A stretch of 14,266 bases of DNA. It comes from Lachnospiraceae bacterium UBA1718 (lineage in GTDB: Bacteria; Bacillota; Clostridia; Lachnospirales; Lachnospiraceae). A program made the position numbers and the translations under genes. The stretch is from contig DCIU01000004.1 in NCBI GenBank assembly GCA_002317245.1, positions 1 through 14,266 on the forward strand. Reading direction: 5' to 3'. Shown in pieces: positions 1-6,964 of this stretch. The first letter of the stretch is position 1. Every line of letters starts with the position of its first letter. Under the pieces are notes generated by a model. The model had not been told where the DNA came from. It worked only from the letters and a program-made list of their open reading frames with translations, and searched no databases.

Positions 1-293
1 GTTGATCTTGGGTTCCTGTTAGTAGACTTCTGGTCAATGGAAATAGCCGGAGACAGACCCTCAATAAGCTCTACGTTAGGCTTCTCCATCTGTCCTAAGA
101 ACTGTCTTGCGTAGCTGGAGATGGACTCCATATATCTACGCTGTCCCTCAGCATAAATTGTGTCAAAGGCAAGGGATGACTTACCCGAGCCGGACAATCC
201 CGTGAGGACTACAAATTTGTCTCTTGGGATATCTATATCTATTCCTTTAAGATTATGCTCCGCCGCCTTGCGGATCTTAATTACGTTAGCCAT
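1..293 (-). CDS. uvrA: UvrA, excinuclease ABC subunit A (N-terminal part; gene runs off the left edge)
   Basis: UvrA is the ATP-binding damage-recognition subunit of nucleotide excision repair. It loads UvrB onto DNA lesions in the cytoplasm. Only the first 97 codons are present. The translation begins MANVIKIRKAAEHNLKGIDI and contains the first Walker A motif, GLSGSGKSS, followed by the AFDTIYAEGQRRYMES block and SYARQFLGQMEKP, all characteristic of UvrA N-termini. The ATG (291-293) lies 5 nt after the uvrB stop. An AAGGAA about 8 nt upstream, inside the last uvrB codons, serves as ribosome site, so the two genes look co-transcribed and translationally close. No frame disruption is visible. 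Zinc fingers and the second ATPase domain lie outside the window. Confidence 0.97.
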   Translation of the reverse strand, partial: MANVIKIRKAAEHNLKGIDIDIPRDKFVVLTGLSGSGKSSLAFDTIYAEGQRRYMESISSYARQFLGQMEKPNVELIEGLSPAISIDQKSTNRNPRS

Positions 294-298
294 TATGT

Positions 299-2278
299 CT
301 ATTCCTTATCAACGTACATCTTCTTAATATCTATGAGCTTGTCTCTAAGCTCTGCTGCAGATTCGAAGTCAAGCTCTGCTGCTGCCTTACGCATCTGCTT
401 CTCAATCTTATCCATAAGCTTCTTAAGCTCATCCTTAGTCATACTCTCCGGATCCTTCTCGAAGCGCATCTCCTCCTGAGCTATCTGCTTGGTAATGGTA
501 ATTAGTTCCCTGACTGCCTTCTTAATTGTAGTCGGAGTAATGCCATGCTCTTCATTGTAGGCCTGCTGAATCTCACGCCTTCTGTTAGTCTCACTTATGG
601 CATACTTCATGGAATCAGTCATATTGTCAGCATACATTATTACGTGGCCTTCACTGTTACGTGCCGCACGTCCTATGGTCTGAACAAGGGATGTTCCAGA
701 CCTTAAGAAACCCTCTTTATCGGCATCTAAGATTGCCACAAGGCTGATCTCCGGTATATCAAGTCCCTCTCTTAGGAGGTTAATACCAACCAATACATCG
801 AATACATCCAGACGCATATCCCTGATAATCTGTGCTCGTTCCAGTGTATCAATATCAGCATGCAGGTATCTCACTCTGATACCCACATCCTTAAGATACT
901 TAGTAAGGTCCTCCGCCATATGCTTGGTAAGGGTAGTTATAAGTACCTTATTCTTCTTATCAGTCTCCTTGCGGATCTCTGATATAAGGTCATCAATCTG
1001 TCCCTTGGTCGGACGCACACTAATCTCAGGGTCCAGAAGTCCTGTTGGCCTGATAATCTGCTCTGCACGAAGGAGTTCATGCTCTGCCTCATAGTCTCCA
1101 GGTGTAGCTGATACGAATAAAATCTGGTCAAGGTGCTGCTCAAATTCGGTGAAGCTAAGAGGTCTGTTATCCAGGGCCGATGGCAGTCTGAAGCCATAGT
1201 CCACCAGAGTGGTCTTACGGGATCTGTCACCAGCATACATACCACCAATCTGTGGAATACTGATATGGCTCTCGTCGATAATCAGCAGGAAGTCATCGAA
1301 GAAGTCCATAAGACACATTGGAGTCTCACCAGGTTTTCTATTGCCCATTGGACCAGAATAATTCTCGATGCCAGAACAGAAGCCTGTCTCTCTTAACATC
1401 TCGAGGTCGAAGTTAGTCCTCTCTGCTATTCTCTGTGCCTCAATCAGCTTGTCATTGCTCTTGAAGAACTTAACTCTCTCAACAAGTTCTGCCTCAATTC
1501 TGTCACAGGCAGCATTAATCTTATCCTGTGATACAACATAGTGGGAGGCAGGGAAGATGGCAACATGCTGAAGGGTAGTATGCATCTTGCCTGTTATCGG
1601 ATCAACCTCTGATATTCTGTCAATCTCATCTCCGAAGAACTCAACTCTGATAAGATAATCCCCACCCTGGGCTGGATATATCTCAACAGTATCCCCACGT
1701 ACTCTGAAGGTAGCACGCTCAATATCATTCTCATTACGCTCATATCTTATTGCTATAAGCTCTCTAATTACTTCATCCCTGTCCTTGGTCTGTCCTGGAC
1801 GAAGGGATACAATAAGACCCTTGTAATCATCCGGGCTACCCAGACCATATATACAGCTGACTGACGATACTACTATTACGTCTCGTCTCTCTGTAAGGGA
1901 AGCAGTAGCTGACAGCCTGAGCTTGTCAATCTCATCATTAATGGATGAATCCTTGGCTATATAGGTATCAGATGATGGCACATAGGCCTCTGGCTGATAG
2001 TAATCATAGTAGGATACAAAATACTCTACAGCATTCTCGGGGAAAAATTCCTTCATCTCGGAATAGAGCTGGCCTGCCAGAGTCTTATTATGAGAGATAA
2101 TAAGTGTTGGCTTATTAAGAGCCGCAATAACATTTGCCATGGCAAAGGTCTTACCAGAGCCAGTAACTCCAAGCAGGGTCTGGGCCTGATTACCCTCCTT
2201 GAATCCCTTAACAAGAGCCTCTATTGCCTGTGGCTGATCACCAGTTGGCTTATATTCTGAATGTAGCTTGAATTCCAT
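299..2278 (-). CDS. uvrB: UvrB, excinuclease ABC subunit B
   Basis: UvrB is the DNA helicase-like subunit that verifies damage and recruits UvrC in nucleotide excision repair. The 659-residue length is usual for the family. Walker A is GVTGSGKT at residues 37-44. The beta-hairpin region with YYDYYQPEAYVPSSD is near residues 90-104, the DESH (DEAD-like) box is at 335-338, and helicase motifs V-VI include INLLREGLDIPE and QTIGRAARN. A C-terminal UVR coiled-coil that contacts UvrC follows at about residues 620-655, with FESAAELRDKL. The start is the ATG at 2276-2278, preceded by GGGGAG with 5 nt spacing. It is the first gene of a uvrB-uvrA transcript with its own promoter and an SOS box upstream. 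The protein looks intact. Confidence 0.98.
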   Translation of the reverse strand: MEFKLHSEYKPTGDQPQAIEALVKGFKEGNQAQTLLGVTGSGKTFAMANVIAALNKPTLIISHNKTLAGQLYSEMKEFFPENAVEYFVSYYDYYQPEAYVPSSDTYIAKDSSINDEIDKLRLSATASLTERRDVIVVSSVSCIYGLGSPDDYKGLIVSLRPGQTKDRDEVIRELIAIRYERNENDIERATFRVRGDTVEIYPAQGGDYLIRVEFFGDEIDRISEVDPITGKMHTTLQHVAIFPASHYVVSQDKINAACDRIEAELVERVKFFKSNDKLIEAQRIAERTNFDLEMLRETGFCSGIENYSGPMGNRKPGETPMCLMDFFDDFLLIIDESHISIPQIGGMYAGDRSRKTTLVDYGFRLPSALDNRPLSFTEFEQHLDQILFVSATPGDYEAEHELLRAEQIIRPTGLLDPEISVRPTKGQIDDLISEIRKETDKKNKVLITTLTKHMAEDLTKYLKDVGIRVRYLHADIDTLERAQIIRDMRLDVFDVLVGINLLREGLDIPEISLVAILDADKEGFLRSGTSLVQTIGRAARNSEGHVIMYADNMTDSMKYAISETNRRREIQQAYNEEHGITPTTIKKAVRELITITKQIAQEEMRFEKDPESMTKDELKKLMDKIEKQMRKAAAELDFESAAELRDKLIDIKKMYVDKE

Positions 2279-2314
2279 AGCATCTCCCCATCGAATAAGT
2301 CCATTAACCTAAGC

Positions 2315-2343
2315 ATAATAGCACAAATAACTAGTCTTGTCTA
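2315..2343 (-). promoter_or_regulatory. Sigma-A-type promoter of uvrB-uvrA
   Basis: On the minus strand a -35 element TAGACA (2338-2343) is separated by exactly 17 bp from a -10 element TATTAT (2315-2320). Each matches consensus at 5 of 6 positions. Transcription would start near 2308, giving a leader of about 30 nt before the uvrB ATG. The assignment rests on sequence match and position only. Confidence 0.75.
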
Positions 2344-2352
2344 TGATTTACA

Positions 2353-2364
2353 GAACATTTGTTC
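2353..2364 (-). promoter_or_regulatory. LexA/DinR (SOS) box upstream of uvrB
   Basis: The perfect palindrome GAACATTTGTTC matches the core GAAC-N4-GTTC of the Gram-positive LexA/DinR operator. It lies 9 bp upstream of the -35 element of the uvrB promoter. Repression of uvrB-uvrA by LexA is established in Bacillus, so site and gene agree. The outermost consensus bases (C before GAAC, G after GTTC) are not both present, so affinity may be moderate. Confidence 0.8.
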
Positions 2365-2401
2365 CCCGTTTTTTATAATATTTTTTTGTATTTTTACATA
2401 T

Positions 2402-2440
2402 GAAAATCCCCCTTGGCTGAATAGGCAGCAAAGGGGGATT
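2402..2440 (-). terminator. Intrinsic terminator closing the sugar-transport operon
   Basis: Arms AATCCCCCTT (2405-2414) and AAGGGGGATT (2431-2440) are exactly complementary. An inner GCTG/CAGC stem (2416-2419 with 2426-2429) continues the helix after one mismatch. On the minus strand it follows the DUF624 stop codon by about 11 nt, and the 3' arm runs into TTTTC. It ends the lipoprotein-permease-permease-DUF624 transcript and separates it from uvrB. Confidence 0.85.
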
Positions 2441-2451
2441 CCCACATCATT

Positions 2452-3132
2452 TTAGGAGTCTATGTTTTGATTTAATTCCTCGTCGGAATTTGTGTCAGTT
2501 TCTTCTTCAATCCCCTGAACTCTAAGTTCCAGCTTCTTGAAAGTCTTGGCAAAATTATAGCTTATTATATACAAGCTCGCTGCCGATCCTATTGGCCATA
2601 TTGCCATCAACCAGTTAGGATACTTCATGCTGGCAGCTGTTGGAAATATTAGTAATACGAGGACAAGTATTAGCCTTGGAACATTTACATATGTATATGC
2701 AAGTGCTCCCTTAATAGCTTCTTTAATAGTCATCTCAAATCTAGCTATCAGCGGGAATACAGATATTCCTGCCAGAACAAGATAGAGGGTTACTATTCCA
2801 AGTAGTATCTTAAGTACCTGGTTATAGTTATCACCACCATTCTTGTAGATGAGGAACCAGTCATAGGTTAAGAATGCTCCTATGGCCATCTCAATTAACC
2901 AGATAATTGTCGACTGCTTGAAATTCTCCCTAAAACTTTTGAAATATGCCTTAAAGAAAGGAGTATCCTCACCTCTGACAAGCTTCATTCCCACATAGTA
3001 CTGGGCTGTAACTGCTGCACCAATTGTAACTATCGGTATACAGCATACCAAACATATAAGACTTATCAGCATATATTCGACGGCCTTTGTCAGAGTCGTC
3101 ATAAATGGACTATCAAAACTAAATAAATCCAC
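2452..3132 (-). CDS. DUF624 (YesL-like) integral membrane protein
   Basis: This 226-residue multi-pass membrane protein resembles the YesL/DUF624 family. The N-terminal FSFDSPFMTTLTKAVEYM, the hydrophobic segment that follows with CLVCCIPIVTIGAA, and a conserved-looking RGEDTPFFKAYFKSFRENFK loop are typical of the family. About five membrane segments are visible, near residues 15-40, 75-92, 105-130, 148-165 and 170-190. The tail is acidic (EEETDTNSDEE). DUF624 proteins regularly accompany CUT1-type oligosaccharide importers, but their biochemical role is unknown. The start is a GTG at 3130-3132 with GAGGA 6 nt upstream, 20 nt after the preceding permease. It is the last gene before the terminator. 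The family call is fairly sure; no function is claimed. Confidence 0.85.
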   Translation of the reverse strand: MDLFSFDSPFMTTLTKAVEYMLISLICLVCCIPIVTIGAAVTAQYYVGMKLVRGEDTPFFKAYFKSFRENFKQSTIIWLIEMAIGAFLTYDWFLIYKNGGDNYNQVLKILLGIVTLYLVLAGISVFPLIARFEMTIKEAIKGALAYTYVNVPRLILVLVLLIFPTAASMKYPNWLMAIWPIGSAASLYIISYNFAKTFKKLELRVQGIEEETDTNSDEELNQNIDS

Positions 3133-3138
3133 AAGAAA

Positions 3139-3143
3139 TCCTC
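3139..3143 (-). promoter_or_regulatory. Ribosome binding site fixing the GTG start of the DUF624 gene
   Basis: GAGGA on the minus strand is 6 nt before GTG (3130-3132). No in-frame ATG precedes it after the upstream stop, so GTG is the most plausible start. Confidence 0.65.
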
Positions 3144-3152
3144 GAACTTATA

Positions 3153-4055
3153 TTATTCTTTAACACCACCGATTGTAAGACCAGTTACGAAGTATCTCTG
3201 CAAGAAAGGATACAGACAGATAATTGGTAACATAGTGATTACTGTAGCTGCAGAACGAACTGTTACTGGTGTTACTCTTGAGCCAGATGCAACCGACTTC
3301 ATGTTATTAGCATTACCACCCTGTTGCATAACAGATGTAAGGAGCTTCATAAGCTCGTACTGAAGTGTTGTATACTCATCCTTCATACGGTTGTAAAGCA
3401 TTGCATCGAACCATGAGTTCCACTGATATACAGCTACGAAAAGTGTTACTGTAGCATACACTGGAAGACAAAGTGGAGAAATAATCTTCCAGAAAATTGT
3501 AAAGTGTCCTGCTCCATCAAGGGCTGCTGACTCTTCAAGGGAATCAGGAATACCCTGCATGTAAGTACGCATAACCAGCATATTGAATGCACTAATCATA
3601 CCAGGGATAACATATACCCAGAATGAGTTAGTAAGATGAAGGTTCTTATATAATAACAGCACTGGAACAAGTCCACCATTTACATACATTGTAATAACCC
3701 AGAAGAGAGAAACCTGTGCTTTGAAGAGGAATCTCTTTCTACTTACTACATATGCAAGAAGGGCATTTGTTGCCAGAGACAAGGCTGAACCGATAACGGT
3801 TCTTGCCACTGTAACAATTGCGGCTGTCTTAATATTCTGTTTTCCAAGTACTGTAACATAGTTCTTAAGTGTAAATTCACGTGGCCACAAATGAATACCA
3901 CCACGAACTGCGTCAATACCATCATTGAATGAAATCGCTACTGTGTTGATTACTGGATATAGAGTAATTACCACGAAGGCAAGCATGAATATTCCATTTA
4001 AGATAACAAATACCAGATCCCATCCTTTTGCTCTTTTTAATTTAGATTTTCCCAT
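3153..4055 (-). CDS. ABC sugar transporter permease, CUT1 type, YtcP/LplC-like
   Basis: This is the second inner-membrane permease of an oligosaccharide importer, 300 residues and of the usual length. It has about six membrane helices: near residues 13-35, 80-103, 115-135, 145-163, 197-212 and 268-285. The cytoplasmic EAA loop that docks on the ATPase is LEESAALDGAG, residues 173-183. The last residues, RYFVTGLTIGGVKE, are the characteristic C-terminus of the YtcP/LplC family. The ATG (4053-4055) is 14 nt after the previous permease. The G-run of its ribosome site begins in the upstream TAG stop codon, so the two permeases are probably translationally coupled. Substrate is inferred from the GH8 neighbour, not from this protein. 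Confidence 0.93.
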   Translation of the reverse strand: MGKSKLKRAKGWDLVFVILNGIFMLAFVVITLYPVINTVAISFNDGIDAVRGGIHLWPREFTLKNYVTVLGKQNIKTAAIVTVARTVIGSALSLATNALLAYVVSRKRFLFKAQVSLFWVITMYVNGGLVPVLLLYKNLHLTNSFWVYVIPGMISAFNMLVMRTYMQGIPDSLEESAALDGAGHFTIFWKIISPLCLPVYATVTLFVAVYQWNSWFDAMLYNRMKDEYTTLQYELMKLLTSVMQQGGNANNMKSVASGSRVTPVTVRSAATVITMLPIICLYPFLQRYFVTGLTIGGVKE

Positions 4056-4069
4056 CGTTTTGTTACCCC

Positions 4070-5035
4070 CTAGAACAAGCGCTCTTCGCCGGCTCTCTTT
4101 GCCATATTGTTAGCGATGACAATAAGAATGATTGAAACAACACTCTTGAAGATACCTGCTGCAGTACCAAGAGAGAAGTCACTCTGGCTGATACCCCAGT
4201 TAAGAACATAGATATCAATTGTGTCAGATACACTCTTAATTACGTCATTACCTAACAGGTACTGAACTTCGAAACCTGCGTTAAGTACGTTACCTACATT
4301 GATAAGAAGAAGAATCATAATAGTAGGTCTGATACTTGGAAGTGTAATATGGAATATCTTGCTTAATCTTCCTGCTCCATCGATTGAAGCTGCCTCATAG
4401 AGACATGGGTCAATTGATGTAATAGCTGCAAGATAAATAATAGCGTTCCATCCTGTCTCCTTCCAGACATTAGCAAAGGCAACTATTGGCCAGAAGTACT
4501 TAGTCTCACTGAAGAACATAATTGGTGTTCCGCCGAAGGCCTGAATAATCTCGTTAACAACACCATTAGCGCTCAATGCGTCATGAAGGATACCTGTAAC
4601 AATAATCCATGATAAGAAGTGAGGCATATAAGATATTGTCTGAATGCCCTTCTTAATAAGAGTTGTTCTTACCTCATTAAGGAGTATTGCGAAAAGAATT
4701 GCCATAAAGAATGTGGCAACAAGATTGAGAACACCCATCGCAAGAGTATTTCTGATAACTCTTATAAATGTTGCATCCTCAAAAAGGAATTTAAACTTTG
4801 CCAGTCCTACCCATTTGGAATGAAGCAGACCTGTCTTTGGCTTATAGTTCTCAAAAGCCATTATCCATCCACCAAGTGGAACATAATAGAAAATAAAACC
4901 GTAAACGAGGAATATTGCTGAAGTTACAATCAGGAAGGACTGTCTCTTAACCTCGGCCATGCTTGTCTTCACCTTATATTCATCATTCTTTTTTTTGCGA
5001 GCTCTTTTCACTGACGCGCTCGTTTCCTGACTCAT
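4070..5035 (-). CDS. ABC sugar transporter permease, CUT1 type, LplB-like
   Basis: This is the first permease of the importer. From the chosen ATG it has 321 residues: a basic cytoplasmic N-terminus (RARKKK), a first helix at about residues 33-51, then the YVPLGGWIMAFENYKP block typical of LplB-type permeases. More helices follow, with an EAA loop EAASIDGAG at residues 214-222. An upstream in-frame GTG at 5066-5068 would add 11 residues, but it lies inside a terminator hairpin and lacks a ribosome site. The ATG at 5033-5035 has AAGGAG 6 nt upstream and is preferred. It pairs with the YtcP-like permease downstream and the lipoprotein upstream. No ATPase gene accompanies them, as is common for this class, which often uses a shared MsmK-type ATPase. 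Confidence 0.93.
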   Translation of the reverse strand: MSQETSASVKRARKKKNDEYKVKTSMAEVKRQSFLIVTSAIFLVYGFIFYYVPLGGWIMAFENYKPKTGLLHSKWVGLAKFKFLFEDATFIRVIRNTLAMGVLNLVATFFMAILFAILLNEVRTTLIKKGIQTISYMPHFLSWIIVTGILHDALSANGVVNEIIQAFGGTPIMFFSETKYFWPIVAFANVWKETGWNAIIYLAAITSIDPCLYEAASIDGAGRLSKIFHITLPSIRPTIMILLLINVGNVLNAGFEVQYLLGNDVIKSVSDTIDIYVLNWGISQSDFSLGTAAGIFKSVVSIILIVIANNMAKRAGEERLF

Positions 5036-5041
5036 AACGGA

Positions 5042-5047
5042 CTCCTT
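5042..5047 (-). promoter_or_regulatory. Ribosome binding site deciding the start of the LplB-like permease
   Basis: AAGGAG on the minus strand sits 6 nt before the ATG at 5033-5035. It lies directly after the T-tail of the upstream hairpin. The site favours this ATG over the in-frame GTG at 5066-5068. Confidence 0.8.
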
Positions 5048-5052
5048 TTTAG

Positions 5053-5093
5053 AAAAAAAGGGGGCCACAGTTTGTTTGCCACCGTGGCCGCCC
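5053..5093 (-). terminator. Intra-operon (probably leaky) terminator between binding protein and permeases
   Basis: On the minus strand GGGCGGCCAC (5084-5093) pairs with GTGGCCCCC (5060-5068): six base pairs, one bulged residue, then three more G-C pairs. The loop is about 15 nt, and seven T residues follow (5053-5059). It lies about 40 nt after the lipoprotein stop and just before the permease ribosome site. Hairpins here are common in binding-protein operons, where partial termination or 3'-end protection raises the binding-protein share of transcripts. Confidence 0.8.
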
Positions 5094-5134
5094 TATATTT
5101 TTACTTTATTCTATCAAATAGCTTCCAGTGATAA

Positions 5135-6850
5135 TTACAGATTAGCTCTTCTGTCAAGCTCTACCTGCATCTCATCAAGGAATGCCTGTGGATTACAAGC
5201 GTCATATGCCTTCATGTAGTCAGCCCATGTGCCATCGAAGTTAGAAGACATTACAACCTTTGGTAACCACTCATGCTTTGTCTCACCGATCTTAGTCCAA
5301 GCAACACCACCCTCTGTGTCTGTTGTCATAGCGTTAGAGTATGAGTACATTGGGAACCAAGGACCATTCTCCTCAACTACTGAACCAATAAGATCTGGAT
5401 AACCCTTAGCATTGTAAGCCTCGAATACCTTAACGAGTGGCTCAGCCATTCCGTTAACGAACTCTGAGTACTGCTCTGAAGGCTGCATAGCATTGACACC
5501 ATCTCTAGATGTTCCAAGCCACTGTGGCATGTAAGAGTACTGGCACATATGAGAAGCCTTGTAAGCCTCGTCAGCGCAGTTAGCTCTCATCTCATCTGTT
5601 CTATAGTAGAGACCTTCCTCATCAACGAGGTAGTCAGTACCTTCGATACCCCAGAATCTGAGGTCATGAATCTCCTGATCCATAATGTCATTTAAGAACT
5701 TGAAAGCTGCATCTGGATTCTTACAGCTTGTTGTAACTGCGATACCTGATGAGTTATTAAGTGTATCAGCATATGTATGCCATCTGTTCTCCTGACCCTT
5801 TTCAGCTGTAAGACCAAGTGGTACATAGTTGCAACCCTGAAGGTCTAAGCCAGTTGACTTAAATACGTCCTGAATTGTGTAGTTGAAATCCCAGTTCTGA
5901 TCGCACATACCAAGTACAGCACCTGTAGAAAGCTTTGCAATGTACTCATCGTATGTCTGTGTAGCGAACTCTGGATCAATCATGCCCTTGTTGTACTCTT
6001 CGTTAAGCTTCTTGAAGTACATCTCAGCTGTTGGAGTTGTGTTGTAGTCAACGATTGTAGGTGTTCCGCTGCTCTTATCAACGATTACAGAACCATCATT
6101 TGGATAACCATCAAGGAACTCTGGAGCGTTCTCTAAGCAGAAGTATCTCCAATCCTCACAAAGAATTGTGTAAGGAATAACTGCTGTTCCATCATCAAGT
6201 GTTGGATGCTTAGCGTAGTAACCCTCGAGAAGGTCGAAGTACTCATCAAGAGTCTCGATTTCTGGATAACCAGCTTCCTCAAGTACTCTAGCCTGTACCC
6301 AGAAAGCCTCGTCATTATGACCAGTTGCCTTTGGATCACCATATGTATTACAGAATACGTTAGCCCAGTAGATCTTGCCATCTTCCTGACGGAACATGTT
6401 CCACTCTTCTTCAGAGTACATTTCCTTAAGGTTAGGATACTTATCAAGATAATCATCCCAAGCTACAAGTGCGTCAGCTTCGTACATCTGAACTGAAGCA
6501 TCGCCTGCGTCAATAAGATCTGGATACTCGCCTGATGCAAGGATTGTACCAACAGCTTCTGCTGCTGTCTGACCTGTTAACCATGTCTCCTTAACACGTA
6601 CGCCTGTCTTCTGAGCAATGATCTCCTGGATCTCATTACCATCATTAATCTCTGCCTGTGGCATTGCACCGAAGAATGTGAAATCAATGATTTCGCCTGA
6701 TGCTGCACCATTATCGGCTGCTGCTGTCTCAGTCTTAGCTGCAGAATCTGTTGCTGCAGGAGCTGATGCGTCTGAACTTCCGCCACATGCAACAAGTGCT
6801 AATGTCATTGCAGAAGCTAAAGCTACGCTTAAGACTCTTTTTAACTTCAT
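5135..6850 (-). CDS. Extracellular solute-binding lipoprotein of a CUT1-type oligosaccharide importer (LplA-like)
   Basis: This lipid-anchored receptor outside the membrane delivers oligosaccharide to the two permeases. It has 571 residues, matching the large LplA-like class rather than the roughly 420-residue maltose-binding class. A signal peptide (MKLKRVLSVALASAMTLALV) ends in a lipobox with Cys22 (LVAC, then GGSS). A disordered Ala/Ser/Thr linker follows to about residue 52, then the binding-protein fold starting IDFTFFGAMPQAEIND. Many aromatic residues are scattered through the domain, as expected for sugar stacking. The ATG at 6848-6850 has AGGGAGG 6 nt upstream. It is the first gene after the putative AraC-type operator. 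The ligand is inferred to be xylo-oligosaccharide from the GH8 gene in the same locus; the protein alone does not show this. Confidence 0.92.
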   Translation of the reverse strand: MKLKRVLSVALASAMTLALVACGGSSDASAPAATDSAAKTETAAADNGAASGEIIDFTFFGAMPQAEINDGNEIQEIIAQKTGVRVKETWLTGQTAAEAVGTILASGEYPDLIDAGDASVQMYEADALVAWDDYLDKYPNLKEMYSEEEWNMFRQEDGKIYWANVFCNTYGDPKATGHNDEAFWVQARVLEEAGYPEIETLDEYFDLLEGYYAKHPTLDDGTAVIPYTILCEDWRYFCLENAPEFLDGYPNDGSVIVDKSSGTPTIVDYNTTPTAEMYFKKLNEEYNKGMIDPEFATQTYDEYIAKLSTGAVLGMCDQNWDFNYTIQDVFKSTGLDLQGCNYVPLGLTAEKGQENRWHTYADTLNNSSGIAVTTSCKNPDAAFKFLNDIMDQEIHDLRFWGIEGTDYLVDEEGLYYRTDEMRANCADEAYKASHMCQYSYMPQWLGTSRDGVNAMQPSEQYSEFVNGMAEPLVKVFEAYNAKGYPDLIGSVVEENGPWFPMYSYSNAMTTDTEGGVAWTKIGETKHEWLPKVVMSSNFDGTWADYMKAYDACNPQAFLDEMQVELDRRANL

Positions 6851-6900
6851 ATTAAACCTCCCTATCGGCCCCTTGGACCATACTATTTATTACATTTTAG

Positions 6901-6906
6901 ATTATA
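6901..6906 (-). promoter_or_regulatory. -10 element of an activator-dependent promoter for the binding-protein operon
   Basis: A perfect TATAAT on the minus strand lies about 50 nt upstream of the lipoprotein ATG. The hexamer 17 bp further upstream (6924-6929) reads TAAAAA, a poor -35. A strong -10 without a -35, bordered by direct repeats, suggests dependence on an activator. Confidence 0.65.
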
Positions 6907-6919
6907 GAATAAAAAATAT

Positions 6920-6954
6920 GGGTTTTTTACCCTATAAACTTTAGTAAAAAACCC
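6920..6954 (-). terminator. Inverted repeat after the response-regulator gene, possible terminator overlapping the operator
   Basis: Arms GGGTTTTTTAC (6920-6930) and GTAAAAAACCC (6944-6954) are perfect 11-bp complements around a 13-nt loop. On the minus strand the structure starts about 10 nt after the response-regulator stop and is followed by ATATTTTTTATT. It could terminate the regulatory transcript. However, the stem is mostly A-T and the same bases make up the direct repeats, so it may simply be part of the operator. Either reading is uncertain. Confidence 0.45.
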
Positions 6955-6964
6955 TACAAACTTT
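6929..6964 (-). promoter_or_regulatory. Tandem direct repeats, candidate binding site of the YesN-like response regulator
   Basis: Read on the + strand, ACCCTATAAACTTT (6929-6942) and ACCCTACAAACTTT (6951-6964) differ at one of 14 positions. Their starts are exactly 22 bp apart, about two helical turns. The promoter-proximal copy abuts the -35 position of the lipoprotein promoter. AraC-family regulators commonly bind such direct repeats next to -35. The adjacent gene encodes an AraC-type response regulator, and the distal copy reaches its stop codon. Repeats and spacing are seen directly; the binding protein is inferred. Confidence 0.65.

Noticed and set aside
2365..2404. A second promoter for uvrB in the A-T-rich stretch (TATTAT within a T/A run)
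   Set aside because: No acceptable -35 lies at 16-18 bp, and base composition alone explains the match. The TAGACA-17-TATTAT promoter is much better.
5036..5068. GTG-initiated N-terminal extension of the LplB-like permease
   Set aside because: The GTG lies in the 3' arm of the terminator hairpin and has no ribosome site. The downstream ATG has AAGGAG at 6 nt.
6907..6964. A CRISPR-like or phage-type repeat array near the lipoprotein promoter
   Set aside because: There are only two short repeats with an 8-bp gap, and no array follows. Position and geometry fit a transcription-factor site instead.
6850..6964. A catabolite-repression (cre) site near the transporter promoter
   Set aside because: I looked for the TGNAANCGNTNNCA pattern between the regulator and the lipoprotein genes and found no good match.
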